From Zasmidium citrigriseum (taxonomy: Eukaryota > Ascomycota > Dothideomycetes > Mycosphaerellales > Mycosphaerellaceae): a stretch of 64,000 nucleotides of DNA. The translations under genes and the position numbers were made by a program. Every line of letters starts with the position of its first letter. The stretch's first letter is position 1. A model generated the notes under the pieces. It made no database searches, was not told the DNA's origin, and saw only the letters and a program-made list of their open reading frames with translations. The stretch spans positions 1,116,001-1,180,000 of the forward strand of contig NHNW01000002.1 of the NCBI GenBank assembly GCA_002786025.1, given 5' to 3'. Below, in pieces: positions 40,681 to 50,358 of the stretch.

Positions 40681-41353
40681 CATTGTAATCAGAACAAACG
40701 ATTTGTACTTGATTCGATGAGGTTGGCAATTTTGGTTTGTGGTATAAAGCTTAAACCGGCTTAGGTGAATGAAAGATTTTCCGGCAGTCGGGCCGGCACA
40801 AGCATTGAGCACGAACACAAGAATTGGATAAGCTAAGCAATGTGTTGTGCAGCGAAGATCACTGGTTTGAGATTGACGAGGTGTTTGAGATGGGAAGTTC
40901 TGGACGAGTCTTTTGGTATGGAGTCCGCGGAGCGTGGAATCGGGTATCGGCAAGCCGAAAGGCTTGACTGGACTTCACAAACAGGATTGAATGGATGAGG
41001 TAAGCGGGTATGGCGGATCTGGAGAGTGCTTGTGTTGGATAAGGTGTTTGGGGTTGTGGAACGTCAGGTTTTTGATATGGGAAAGGGAGAGGAATTAGCA
41101 CCACGAGATCGTATCTTGGTTCTGCTCGACCTCGACATTGATGGTACGAGCAAAAGGGAGAGGAGGGTTTTGATGGCGTATCGTATCCATGCTTCAGTTA
41201 ACCCACGAGCTGATGAAGAACGCAGTGGCTTTTTGGCGGGTAGAGGTGAGTTCCGCATTGTATTGCAGAAGAGGTGGGTTCTGCGTTGCATTTCATAGAG
41301 CGGCGAGATTCAAGTCGTCCTTCGGGGTACGCTCATCTCGAGACACAACTCCA
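40681..41353. other. Intergenic region, no gene seen
   Basis: Spacer between the tRNA gene and the 3' end of the cysteine synthase-like gene. Small overlapping frames only. Confidence 0.5.
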
Positions 41354-42792
41354 TCAACCCTTCCCTTCATTGAAAATCTCCTCAAGCCTCACATCCCCCT
41401 CCTCACCACCAACATCCCCCGCCAACCTCCAAAATTTACTCAAATGCCTCGTCCCCGAATCACAAAGCACAGTAACAACCCTACATCCACTTCCCATCTC
41501 CCTCGCAACCCTCGCAGCAGCAACACAATTCACGGCGCTACTCGCCCCGACAAACAGCCCTTCTTTCTCGACCAACCACCTCGCCATCTTCATCGCCTGC
41601 TCATCAGTCACTTTCACCGCGTCGTCGACAAGGTGTAATCCTGCTGTCATGTTGGCTGTGAGGCGATTGATCCCGATCCCCTCAACGACGCTGTCGACTT
41701 GATGCCTTCGTCGTGTTCCCTCGGCTTCGGTCGGACTGAACATAACGCCGTATTTGATTTTGTTGTACAACCCCGAACCCTGCGGATCAGCGAGGACGAC
41801 TTTCAAATTCGGCAAGAGAGGTTTCAAAGCGAGCGCTACACCCGAGAGCGTGCCTCCCGTCCCAGCGCCAGCGACGAAGGCATCGAGTTGGCCGCCGGTT
41901 TGGGAGTAGATTTCCGGACCGGTGGTTTCTTGATGGGCGAGGTAGTTGGCTGTGTTTTCGAATTGGTCGGCGAAGAAACCTCTGCCGGGTTTGGAGGGGT
42001 CGGAGGTGTGTTCTTGGGCGCGGCGACGGGCGGTGTTGACGAATTGGTTTTGGTCGACTATGGAGGCTGGGCGGACTCTTTCGACTGTTGCGCCGAGTTT
42101 GAGGAGGAGGTCGCTTTTTTCGGTGGCGACGTCGGAGGGCATGCAGCTAGAAGAAGGGGTCTTAGAAGATGGTCGAGAAAGTAATGTATTTGATGTGCTA
42201 CGTACATATGAGCTTTGTAGCCTCGTGCTCGGGCTACAGAGGCGAGGGAGATGCCTGTTGAACCAACAGTCCCTTCATAGATAGTATCTCCTCGATCAGG
42301 CTTGAGAAGACCATCTTCCTCAGCATGAACGATCATAGACAGAGCGACTCTATCCTTCGGTGAGTTTCCAGCGCCATTGAGAAACTCGGCCTTCGCCAGA
42401 ATCTCACAGCCTGTAGCTTCAGACAGAGACCTCAGCTTGATGAGTGGCGTATTCCCAATCAAGCCCTCGACACCAACACTGATCTCCTCCTGCGGCATAA
42501 CAGAGCCCAGCTTGGGCGGACCATCCCCGCTGACAGTAGGGAAGATGGAAGACTTCCGCCTCGTATGGTCTTCTAACCGCACATAATCCGACTCCCCAGG
42601 TCGCGGATGAGGCGTCCCTCGCAACTGCCGCACCCGCCTTCGATAGGCGAGCTCGAGGTCGGGGTACAGATCCTTGAATCCAAGGGTCACGAGAATGCCC
42701 AACAGAAACCCTCCGGTGGCCGTGAGCTTGTGGCGGTTATCGATGATGCTGTCCCAGATGCGATGCCATACGTCAGTGAAGATGGAGGCCAT
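41354..42792 (-). CDS. Mitochondrial cysteine synthase-like PLP enzyme (Mcy1/Cys2 type)
   Basis: Exon 1 is 42792-42206, the intron is 42205-42147 (GTACGT...TCTAG, 59 nt) and exon 2 is 42146-41354, giving 459 residues. The N-terminus has a single hydrophobic helix (TATGGFLLGILVTLGF, about 25-40), as in yeast Mcy1, which is anchored in the mitochondrial outer membrane. The fold-type II PLP domain follows: GNTPLIKLRSLS, the PLP lysine in NSPKDRVAL, the substrate loop EGTVGSTGISLA, the conserved CMPSDVA created at the splice, and the phosphate loop GAGTGGTLSG. The C-terminus carries VTVLCDSGTRHLSKF. The family makes cysteine from O-acetylserine or a related acceptor. Whether this member is a true cysteine synthase is less certain than the fold. 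Confidence 0.9.
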
Positions 42793-43083
42793 TGCGGTGA
42801 TGAGTGGATGAGGATCTGCCTTGTCCGTTCACCGCAACTCCATCGCTTCGAAGGGGGATTTGGAATTACGGACGCGTGGACAGGAGGCAATGGCAGGGTC
42901 GGTTGGGTTGATGTCGGTTGTTATCAGATTTGGCGGCAGACGTCAAAGACGAAGATCATAGACTTTGGAGCTGTTTCAGAAAAGTGGGGCCTTTCACGTG
43001 CCAAGCTCTTCTCCGACAGTTCTCCGCAGAGTGAGAGCACCACCGCCCGACCGCACGTCGCCAGCTGCTGCTGTCGCGCGCCC
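42793..43083. promoter_or_regulatory. Divergent promoter, cysteine synthase-like / NDUFAF7
   Basis: 291 bp between the two start codons, so probably a bidirectional promoter serving two mitochondrial proteins. The plus frame extends upstream through it (to 42607), but that part overlaps the opposite gene and lacks family similarity. Confidence 0.5.
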
Positions 43084-44559
43084 ATGGACTCGGTTCTGGT
43101 CAATCGCCTGTTCCGGTCACTGGCTACCCACCGCTTCTGCCAACATGCCCCGAAGCCCGCCATTCGCGCGCAATGGCAGTGCCAGACAAGATACTCCTCT
43201 GGCCAGCCATTGAAGAGGGACAAGGAAAGCTCATGGCAGCAACGAACCGACCACTTCCCTTCCGACAAGGCTGAGGAATTCAAACGATATCCCAATGTCA
43301 CCGCCGACCAGCTGCGAGGGAGGAGGCAGAGGCCTAGAAGGGTGAAGATGTTGATGAGGGACTTCATCGAGGATAGCTTGTACAATCCACACTATGGCTA
43401 CTTCAGCAAGAACGTCACCATCTTCTCGCCTGGAGACCCTTTCGACTTCAGCAAGATACGGGATGAGCCGGAGTTCTACAGCTTGTTAGGGGAGAGATAC
43501 ACACAATTTGAGGATGAGCTGGACGAGAAGGAGTACAACGATGCGCGGCAGCTATGGCACACCCCAACAGAGCTCTTTCGTCCATACTACGGCGATGCAA
43601 TAGCAAGATACATGGTGGCCAACTACAAACTGACCGAGTACCCCTACCACGACCTCGTCATCTACGAGATGGGCGCCGGAAACGGTACGTTGATGATGAA
43701 CATCCTCGACTACATCCGCTACGCCGAACCCGACGTCTACGCCCGCACCAAATTCCGCATCATCGAGGTCTCCAGCGCATTGGCATCCCTCCAAGCCCAG
43801 AAACTCCAAGCCACCGCGGCGAGTAAAGGCCACTTCAACAAAGTCGAAATCATCAACAAATCCATCTTCGACTGGGACCTCTACGTCCCGACTCCCTGCT
43901 TCTTCCTCGCCATGGAAGTCTTCGACAACTTCGCCCACGACGTCCTGCGCTACGACCCCTTCACCGAAGAAGTCATGCAAGGCTCCGTGCTGATCGACGC
44001 CGAAGGCGATTTTTACGAGTTCTACTCCCGGACTCTCGACCCCGTCGCCGCCCGCTTTCTCCGTGTTCGAGACGCCGCGTGTCAGAACAGGCCATACCCT
44101 CATCCCCTCCGACAACCGCGCTTCCTCCGCAACCTCCGCCACCGCCTCCCCTTCTCCCCCAACCTCTCCCTCCCGGAATACATCCCCACGCGCTTAATGC
44201 AATTCTTCTCCATCCTCAGCACAAAATTCCCCGCCCACCGCCTCATAACCTCCGACTTCCACTCCCTCCCCGACGCAATCCCCGGCTACAACGCCCCCGT
44301 GGTGCAAACACGCTACAAACGACGCACGGTCCCCGTCACCACACCGCTGGTCCAGCAGGGGTATTTCGACATCTTATTCCCGACGGATTTTGCGGTGATG
44401 GAGGATATTTATCGCGCGGTGACGGGACGGTTGACGAGGGTTATGACGCATGAGGATTTCTTTGTGAGGTGGGCTTATGTGGAGGATACGACGATGAGGA
44501 GTGGGGAGAATGCGTTGTTGGGGTGGTATAAGAATGCGAGTGTTATGGTTACTGTGTAG
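43084..44559 (+). CDS. NDUFAF7: Protein arginine methyltransferase NDUFAF7 (complex I assembly)
   Basis: Intronless. I chose ATG 43084 because it gives a mitochondrial-type presequence rich in Arg and lacking acidic residues (VNRLFRSLATHRFCQ). An upstream extension of the frame overlaps the divergent gene. The product is 491 residues. Family motifs are MRDFIEDSLYNPHYGYFSKNV, the TPTELF segment, the SAM-binding VIYEMGAGNGTLMMNIL, and FFLAMEVFDNFAHDVL. NDUFAF7 dimethylates an arginine of the NDUFS2 subunit early in complex I assembly in the mitochondrial matrix. The fungal protein has a longer insert between the N-terminal helix region and the SAM motif than the human one. Confidence 0.92.
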   Translation: MDSVLVNRLFRSLATHRFCQHAPKPAIRAQWQCQTRYSSGQPLKRDKESSWQQRTDHFPSDKAEEFKRYPNVTADQLRGRRQRPRRVKMLMRDFIEDSLYNPHYGYFSKNVTIFSPGDPFDFSKIRDEPEFYSLLGERYTQFEDELDEKEYNDARQLWHTPTELFRPYYGDAIARYMVANYKLTEYPYHDLVIYEMGAGNGTLMMNILDYIRYAEPDVYARTKFRIIEVSSALASLQAQKLQATAASKGHFNKVEIINKSIFDWDLYVPTPCFFLAMEVFDNFAHDVLRYDPFTEEVMQGSVLIDAEGDFYEFYSRTLDPVAARFLRVRDAACQNRPYPHPLRQPRFLRNLRHRLPFSPNLSLPEYIPTRLMQFFSILSTKFPAHRLITSDFHSLPDAIPGYNAPVVQTRYKRRTVPVTTPLVQQGYFDILFPTDFAVMEDIYRAVTGRLTRVMTHEDFFVRWAYVEDTTMRSGENALLGWYKNASVMVTV

Positions 44560-45813
44560 ATATGTACAGAAGATATAAGTGTACAGAGGCCACCGATGGC
44601 GGCGTGTGAATCTCCACTAGCCTTGTTCAAGCCTGACGTTCCCCATCCCGTCCCTGCGAGAAGATCAAGCTCTAGGCCAACGAGGCCCATCGTGAGGTCT
44701 TCGGAATGGGATTATGCTCTGATCCTCTGCATCGATCACATCAGATCTCGAATTTCCATCCCCGCTACAAATGCACCGTCCAGGCTCATAGAGCGAGCAG
44801 TAGAAGCTCTGAAAATTAACCCATTCCTGGGGATATTAAGTGACTTGTCCCTTTGCCTCTCTCCTGTCCTGAGGACTGTAAAGCCAAAGACTAAGTCCAA
44901 GTGAAATTAGAACAAAGCCCCGAACAGAAGTGAGAACAAGGTAAAACTGAATGGAGAGGTCGAGTCGGGAGTAAGTTAATAGGTGGCTGGAGGTGAAAGT
45001 CAAGAAATGGAGTTTTAGGTGTTTAAGGTGAACTTGGAACAAGCTAAAAGTGAGCCTAGAACTGAAGGGAGAGGCGGAGTCGAAATAAAGCCAGAAGTAA
45101 GTTCAAAGGTGAAGTCTAGACGAGGTCTAAGTGAAGTCAAAAATGGATTTCCAAATGTTTGAAGTAAAGTTAGAACAAGCTAAACCTGAACTTAGGAGTG
45201 AAGGGAGAGGTCAAGTCGAAATCAAGCTAGAGATGTAAGTCGAACTAAAGCCAGAAGTGAGTTAGGAGGAAGCTGGAGGTGAAGCCAGAAGTAAAGCCAG
45301 AAGTGAAGCCAGAAGTGAAGCCAGAAGTGAAGCCAGAAGTGAAGCTAGAAGTGAAGTTAGAAGTGAAGTTAGAAGTGAAGTTAGAAGTGAAGTTAGAAGT
45401 GAAGTTAGAAATGGATTTTAAAAAGTTTGAAGTGAAGTCAAGGTACCTTTAGGGAAGCACAAGCTTAAGAATCTAGAAGGTTCCCCACGGGCAACTATCT
45501 CCGCGACATTACAGCCGACCACGCCCTCGATACATGCCTCGAAGACTTTTGTGGACATCGAGAAGGATGGAGATGGCCATCGTGTGAGATATCAAACCTC
45601 ATTTTTCATACAAAGCTATCTTATCTTGCGGCGCGCACAGCGCTAACCGCGTGATACTACTAAACTACAGTTACGCTCAAGTTTCACTCATGGGTATCTT
45701 TCACGCCCATTCCCAATGCTGTGTGATGCTTTCCTGCTTTTCACCCAATAGAACGCCCTTATCATCTGTGTTGCATGCTGAATCGTTGTAAAAGCAAAGT
45801 CAAGTTATGCGCC
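44560..45813. other. Convergent intergenic region containing a complex minisatellite
   Basis: 1.25 kb between the ends of NDUFAF7 (plus) and the Ste20-type kinase (minus). Most of it is the repeat listed separately. The rest shows no gene; frames through the repeat are short and composition-driven. Confidence 0.6.
44930..45434. repeat. Complex minisatellite: ~140-bp units with an embedded 12-bp array
   Basis: Purine-rich DNA. Three diverged copies of a larger unit begin near 44930, 45029 and 45167. They share ordered motifs: AGAACAAG-CTAAA, AAGGGAGAGG, AAGTCGAAAT, AAATGGA-TTT and GTTTGAAG. In the third copy a 12-bp array replaces a short stretch: about 11 units of GAAGCCAGAAGT, changing to GAAGTTAGAAGT, at about 45281-45410. 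The variant shift along the array (CC units first, TT units later) shows local expansion by slippage. It is not coding: frames through it are short. Confidence 0.85.
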
Positions 45814-48800
45814 TCAATCTCCACCTGGAGAGCGGCTACGAGGGACGTTGCGACGTGCGGTGAGGAACGTCTCGGGCGTGCCTTCGTCCTCGGTCGCGGT
45901 GTCTTTGCTGCTCTCGAAGCCGCTCTCGGTGTCGGAGGGCTGCTCGTCGTCCACATCGTTGTCGTCGACGTTGGTGTACTGGCGGAGAGCTGCCTCCATG
46001 CCGGAGAGGGCCGTGGTGAGGTCGGCGAGGGTGTGGCCCAGCTCATCCTCCAAGAGGCGAGGATCGGCGTCCTCTTGGAGAGCGTTTGGATCTGGTGCGA
46101 CGATGTCGGGGAAGTCGACCTCGGGACCTGGTGGCTCGGCGCTGGGCTCGCGGGAGCGAGAAGAGAGGCCATTGGCGCGGAGGTTGGCGTCGTTGTTGTA
46201 GCTCTCGTTCATCGAGGCGAAGGTCGGAAGGAAGTTCGAATTTCCTCCATCGAAGCTATCGAAACGGGTGAAGTTCGGCCAGGGATTGCTGGCGCTGATG
46301 TTGTTGTTGTTCTGCTGTGGGAGCATGTCGCTCTCGAAGACCTCTGACGGTGGCATGAGCTCTCCCAAGTTTGGAGCTGACGAGGTCATTTCTTGATTCT
46401 CGATGCCAGAGCCGGTGCTGGAAAGGCTGATGCCGCGGGTATGGGTCTCCATCGCCTTGCGACTCTCTCTCTTGCGAAGAGTCTCCGACTGCCATTGCTT
46501 GTGGTACGAGAAACGGTCGCGGTCAATCTGGTTCTGGATTGGATCCTCCTCAAGGTCGAATGGATTGCCAGAAGTCATGTCGGTCATGGTGGAGCCCGTG
46601 TTAGAGCTGGCGGTCGATGGCCGAACAATGTCAGCCGGATCGTCAAGGTGACGAGGTGGATCAGCGAGGCCCATGTCGAGATCGATCATGGAAGTTACAG
46701 ACTGGCGTGCTGGAGATGCAGCAGCTGAGCCCATGTCATGCGAGAAGTCCCTGAAATGGCCAATGGGCTCGGTCGCGGTATGCTTCAGACCTGGACGAAA
46801 TCCCGGTGGAAGGTCACCGCCGCCGCCAAAAGATGGAAGATCCATTGAGTACTCTGGCTCGTCAGGCGTGGGCTCGGCGGTAGAGAAAGACCAGTCCATC
46901 GTGCCACGCTTTGGCTGAGGTGCCTCGCTTGAGGGGAACGTCCATGCCATTGTGTCACGCTTGGTGCCGGTGTCCTCTTGCTCGCCGAATTGAAAGTCTT
47001 CATCTTCATCATCGTCAAAGCCAGTCTTGCGTGGCGCCGGCTTGATCGTGTTGTCGTTCATGGCATTCATGTGCAGAGCGAATGTCGAAGTCGCCGTCTC
47101 ATTGACACCAGCCTCGTCGAGGTCAATCTCAATCATGCTCTCACGAGTCGGTGCATTGCCAGTGAAATTGCGCAGAGGCAAATCAGAAGGCGGTGGCGCC
47201 AAAGTCGGTGGTGGAGTCGGCTCCGTAGGAGGACTGCTGAGCTGATAGCCGGCCTCGTCGCCAGTGTTGAAGACACGCGCAAGCGAGCGCTCTCCACGGT
47301 TTGCAGAGAGCTCACTGTGCTCGCGCTTGATGCGCTCGGCGACACTGAGGTCCTTGGTGTTGATTTGTGGAAGGCCCGGTGGAAGTCCAGCACCTTCAGG
47401 CGCTTGGAGATAGCCCAAGTCACCTTGTTGGTAAGCAGGCATCTGACTGATGCGCTTGTCGAACTCCTCGGACGTGCTGAAGTTCCATCCCTCATTGTCA
47501 TCATCATCCTTCTCTTTGTTGGCCTCATCATCATCATCTGAAGTTGGCTTTGCAGCATCAGAAGGCGCGGCCAGCCACAACGATGCTCGCGAACCTCCAC
47601 CATTCTCCCAGATCTTGTACTTCTCGATGAGCTTCACCAAGTTGCTGGTCGGGTATTGCTTGCTCGTGTTGGCAACGAATGGATGCTTGAGAATGGCATC
47701 TGCAGTGGGCCGAGCCTTGGGATCCATTGGTGTGCAGTATGCCACAAGGTCGCACAGCTCGGCCGAGTACTCCGCTCCCTCGAGGCGCGGCGGGCCTTCA
47801 GCAAGCGCTACCTGCAGGATGTCGGGAACTCTCTTTGCGCGCGAGTAAGGCGCGGCGCCCGTGGCCATCTCGTAAATGGTGCAGCCAAAGGCCCAGATGT
47901 CCACCTCAGTGCCGTAGCCTTTCTCAAGCTTCTCATCTTTCTCCAGCTTCTCCATCAATTCCGCAGACATGTACTGAGGAGTGCCAATGACCGTCTTGCG
48001 CTTGGAGTTTCCGTCGTCGATGACACCAACGATACCGAAATCACCAACCTGAATCTCTCCGGTCTCGGTAATGTAGATATTCGCACTCTTGATGTCTCGG
48101 TGGATGATGTGCATGTCGTGGAGGCCCTTCAGTGCGACCGCGACCTCGCGCGCGATGGGAACGATGAAGTGCTCTGGTAATCCGTGAGCTTTTCCGCGCA
48201 CTTCCCATGCACGCAAAAGAGTGCGGAGACTGCCTCCCGTGCAGTAGTCGGCAACGATCCAGAGTTGCGAGTGGAGATCAAAAGCGTCATGGATAAGGTT
48301 GACGTTCTTGATGTTGTTGCTCTTGAGTTGCTGCAAGATGCTCACTTCTTTCTGGAAATCTTTGACCGTCTCCTCGAAGCCGAATTCGTCATCGACAGCG
48401 GCGATCTTGATGGCGACAAGGTTACCATTCCTCTTGTCACGAGCTTTGTATACGAGACCGAAGGAACCCTTGCCGATGAGCTCCAAGAAGTCGTAAGGCG
48501 GCATGGGCGTGCCTGTACGCTCAGCTTTCCGAGATACGGCTTCAAACATCTCCTTCGCCTCTTGAACTCGCTTCTGCTTGTCCTTCGCATCGGCCCCGAG
48601 GCCGGAGCCTGGGGTGAGCAGTGATGAGTCCATCTGAAATCTGGGCAGGGATCCAATGACCTCGCGGGATCCCTCGGATATCGAAGACAAGCGCGGGTGG
48701 AATCCAGGGCGGAAATCAGTGCCTGGCGGAGAAGTAGGAGAGCGGCCACTGTTCAGGAAGTCGGAAATGTTGCGCTCTCTCTCAGCAGCGTCGCTCTCTC

Positions 48801-49692
48801 TCTGTTGCTGGGCCTGGCTCTCGGAAAGGTTCCAGAACTTGTTGAGCTTGTTGGTCTCGTCCTTCTCTAAAACGTCTGGACGGAGGGGTCTCGAATAGCC
48901 CTCGCGTGCAGATCTCTTCTTCTCGTTCTTGCTCTTGAAGTAGGGTACGAAATCGGTTGCCTTCGAGAGAACTCGACCCGATACGTCTCCAACCTCTGCA
49001 GTGCTGTCAACAAGAAGTCCAGGAATGGAAGTCGCAGACTCCTGGTCGTGCGGGGAATGCGCAGAAACAGCACTCTCCTGCTCGCTCGTGTTCTCAAAGA
49101 ACTCGTCAAGATCGCTGAGACTCAAAAGCCCCGCAGGTGAATGCGGGGACAGATCAGAATGCGTTGACGGTGAGGTCACGGCAGGAGATGGAAGTGCAAA
49201 GGGGTACCGCTCTTGAGCCGAATCGAGTTCAACAGACGTACGGGCCGCACTTGCGCACGAGCCTGCCGATCCTGAGACTGATGTTGTGGGCTTTGTAGTC
49301 ACTGCGGTCGGGATACTGAGGGACCTATGGTGAGTGCCTGGCCGTCCAGAGGGGGTCTTACTTGCGATGGCGGATGAAGCGCGAGAGCGAAATGGAGTCG
49401 TCGAGCGGGTGCTGGCGCCAGGCTCGGAGTAGGCGCCGAAGCTGCCGTCGGCGCTGAGCGGTGGTGGTGGTGACGAAAGCGGTTGCGAGTCGGCGCGACG
49501 ACTGTCAGAGCTACCAAAGCTGCCGAAGAGTCTGCCGAAACTGCCTGTGCGAGCAGAGTGAGTTTGCTGGCCTTCGCTGCTTGTGCGAGTGTCGGTGCGG
49601 GTGAGAGGTGGTTGTTGTTGGTGAGTGCCGTCGTCGTCAGACGGTGGGTCGCTGCCGGAGCGGCGCCCGTGCGTCTTCGAACTGCTCGACAT
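45814..49692 (-). CDS. Ste20-family serine/threonine protein kinase, large
   Basis: Intronless 1292-residue protein. The kinase domain is central (about 397-680), not N-terminal: glycine loop GKGSFG at 407-412, catalytic Lys 429 in VAIKI, HRDIKSANI with Asp 533, DFG with Asp 551, then GTPQYMSAELM and DIWAFGCTIYEMATG. The activation-segment pattern is that of germinal-centre/Ste20 kinases. The N-terminal 390 residues are Ser/Thr/Arg-rich and the 600 after the kinase are acidic and low-complexity, with no PAK-type CRIB domain visible. It probably acts in polarity, septation or a MAP-kinase cascade, but I cannot assign a specific orthologue. A downstream C-terminal helix (DELGHTLADLTTALSGMEAALRQY) may be an interaction surface. 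Confidence 0.88.
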   Translation of the reverse strand: MSSSSKTHGRRSGSDPPSDDDGTHQQQPPLTRTDTRTSSEGQQTHSARTGSFGRLFGSFGSSDSRRADSQPLSSPPPPLSADGSFGAYSEPGASTRSTTPFRSRASSAIASKTPSGRPGTHHRSLSIPTAVTTKPTTSVSGSAGSCASAARTSVELDSAQERYPFALPSPAVTSPSTHSDLSPHSPAGLLSLSDLDEFFENTSEQESAVSAHSPHDQESATSIPGLLVDSTAEVGDVSGRVLSKATDFVPYFKSKNEKKRSAREGYSRPLRPDVLEKDETNKLNKFWNLSESQAQQQRESDAAERERNISDFLNSGRSPTSPPGTDFRPGFHPRLSSISEGSREVIGSLPRFQMDSSLLTPGSGLGADAKDKQKRVQEAKEMFEAVSRKAERTGTPMPPYDFLELIGKGSFGLVYKARDKRNGNLVAIKIAAVDDEFGFEETVKDFQKEVSILQQLKSNNIKNVNLIHDAFDLHSQLWIVADYCTGGSLRTLLRAWEVRGKAHGLPEHFIVPIAREVAVALKGLHDMHIIHRDIKSANIYITETGEIQVGDFGIVGVIDDGNSKRKTVIGTPQYMSAELMEKLEKDEKLEKGYGTEVDIWAFGCTIYEMATGAAPYSRAKRVPDILQVALAEGPPRLEGAEYSAELCDLVAYCTPMDPKARPTADAILKHPFVANTSKQYPTSNLVKLIEKYKIWENGGGSRASLWLAAPSDAAKPTSDDDDEANKEKDDDDNEGWNFSTSEEFDKRISQMPAYQQGDLGYLQAPEGAGLPPGLPQINTKDLSVAERIKREHSELSANRGERSLARVFNTGDEAGYQLSSPPTEPTPPPTLAPPPSDLPLRNFTGNAPTRESMIEIDLDEAGVNETATSTFALHMNAMNDNTIKPAPRKTGFDDDEDEDFQFGEQEDTGTKRDTMAWTFPSSEAPQPKRGTMDWSFSTAEPTPDEPEYSMDLPSFGGGGDLPPGFRPGLKHTATEPIGHFRDFSHDMGSAAASPARQSVTSMIDLDMGLADPPRHLDDPADIVRPSTASSNTGSTMTDMTSGNPFDLEEDPIQNQIDRDRFSYHKQWQSETLRKRESRKAMETHTRGISLSSTGSGIENQEMTSSAPNLGELMPPSEVFESDMLPQQNNNNISASNPWPNFTRFDSFDGGNSNFLPTFASMNESYNNDANLRANGLSSRSREPSAEPPGPEVDFPDIVAPDPNALQEDADPRLLEDELGHTLADLTTALSGMEAALRQYTNVDDNDVDDEQPSDTESGFESSKDTATEDEGTPETFLTARRNVPRSRSPGGD

Positions 49693-50358
49693 TGCGGGCA
49701 GCGACGATAGACGTCGGACGGGTTGGTGTTGATGCGGTGGTGTTGAGGTATGGGGGTGGAAGTGGAAGGGTGTTTAGGCAGCAAGCTCACCTCGTCAATT
49801 CACTGCGTCGCTGTCTGATAGCGCGCGACGTCTAGTCCATCGTGCTCAAAAGTTGGGATTCTCGAAGATTTCGAAGAGATGCATGTCCTCCCGCCACTCC
49901 CCCGAATGCCCCCCAGGAGCCCGGCACGGTCGCAAAATCCCTTCCCATCCAGTGAAGGGCTACCAGATGGTCATCAAGTGCATCTGCCAGCCACTTTGCC
50001 CCGTGTTATCTGCAATAGGACGCCGTTCAACAAAGACGCCAAAAGCTTTCCATCTCTTGAGCATCGAGTGAGGTCTCGATTCCGAAGCTCGCTTGGCTCG
50101 AAGGTTACGCTAAAAAGCGGGCCGCGCCGAAGCAGCGCAACCCGCCACGCTGGGCGACATGTCACGTGCTCACGATCGGTCTTGACAGTGATGAAGTCCA
50201 ATAAAACGTTCTGTCCTGTTACTCCATATGTACTGTCATCTAGCTGCTACATCCAATTTTGGCCCAAAAATACCGCTGGGTATCGCTGTCGAACACTCAT
50301 ACATGGAATTAGACACAACTCATTCTCATCCACGGCAACTGATCATTGCTCGATCATC
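49693..50358. other. Intergenic region, no gene seen
   Basis: About 670 bp between two minus-strand genes. A long plus frame (49879-50877) runs across it into the next gene but is an antisense shadow with no family features. Confidence 0.5.

Noticed and set aside
40421..40688. Short plus-strand frames across the tRNA-Gly locus
   Set aside because: They are antisense to the tRNA parts, whose exact pairing explains the sequence better.
42607..43083. N-terminal extension of NDUFAF7 to an upstream start
   Set aside because: It overlaps the divergent cysteine synthase-like gene and lacks similarity. ATG 43084 gives a proper mitochondrial presequence.
45281..45410. Regular short repeats considered as a CRISPR-like array
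   Set aside because: The units are contiguous 12-mers without unique spacers in a eukaryotic intergenic region; a minisatellite explains them.
45775..46347. 190-codon plus frame opposite the kinase C-terminus
   Set aside because: Shadow of the low-complexity kinase tail; Val/Gly-rich by composition.
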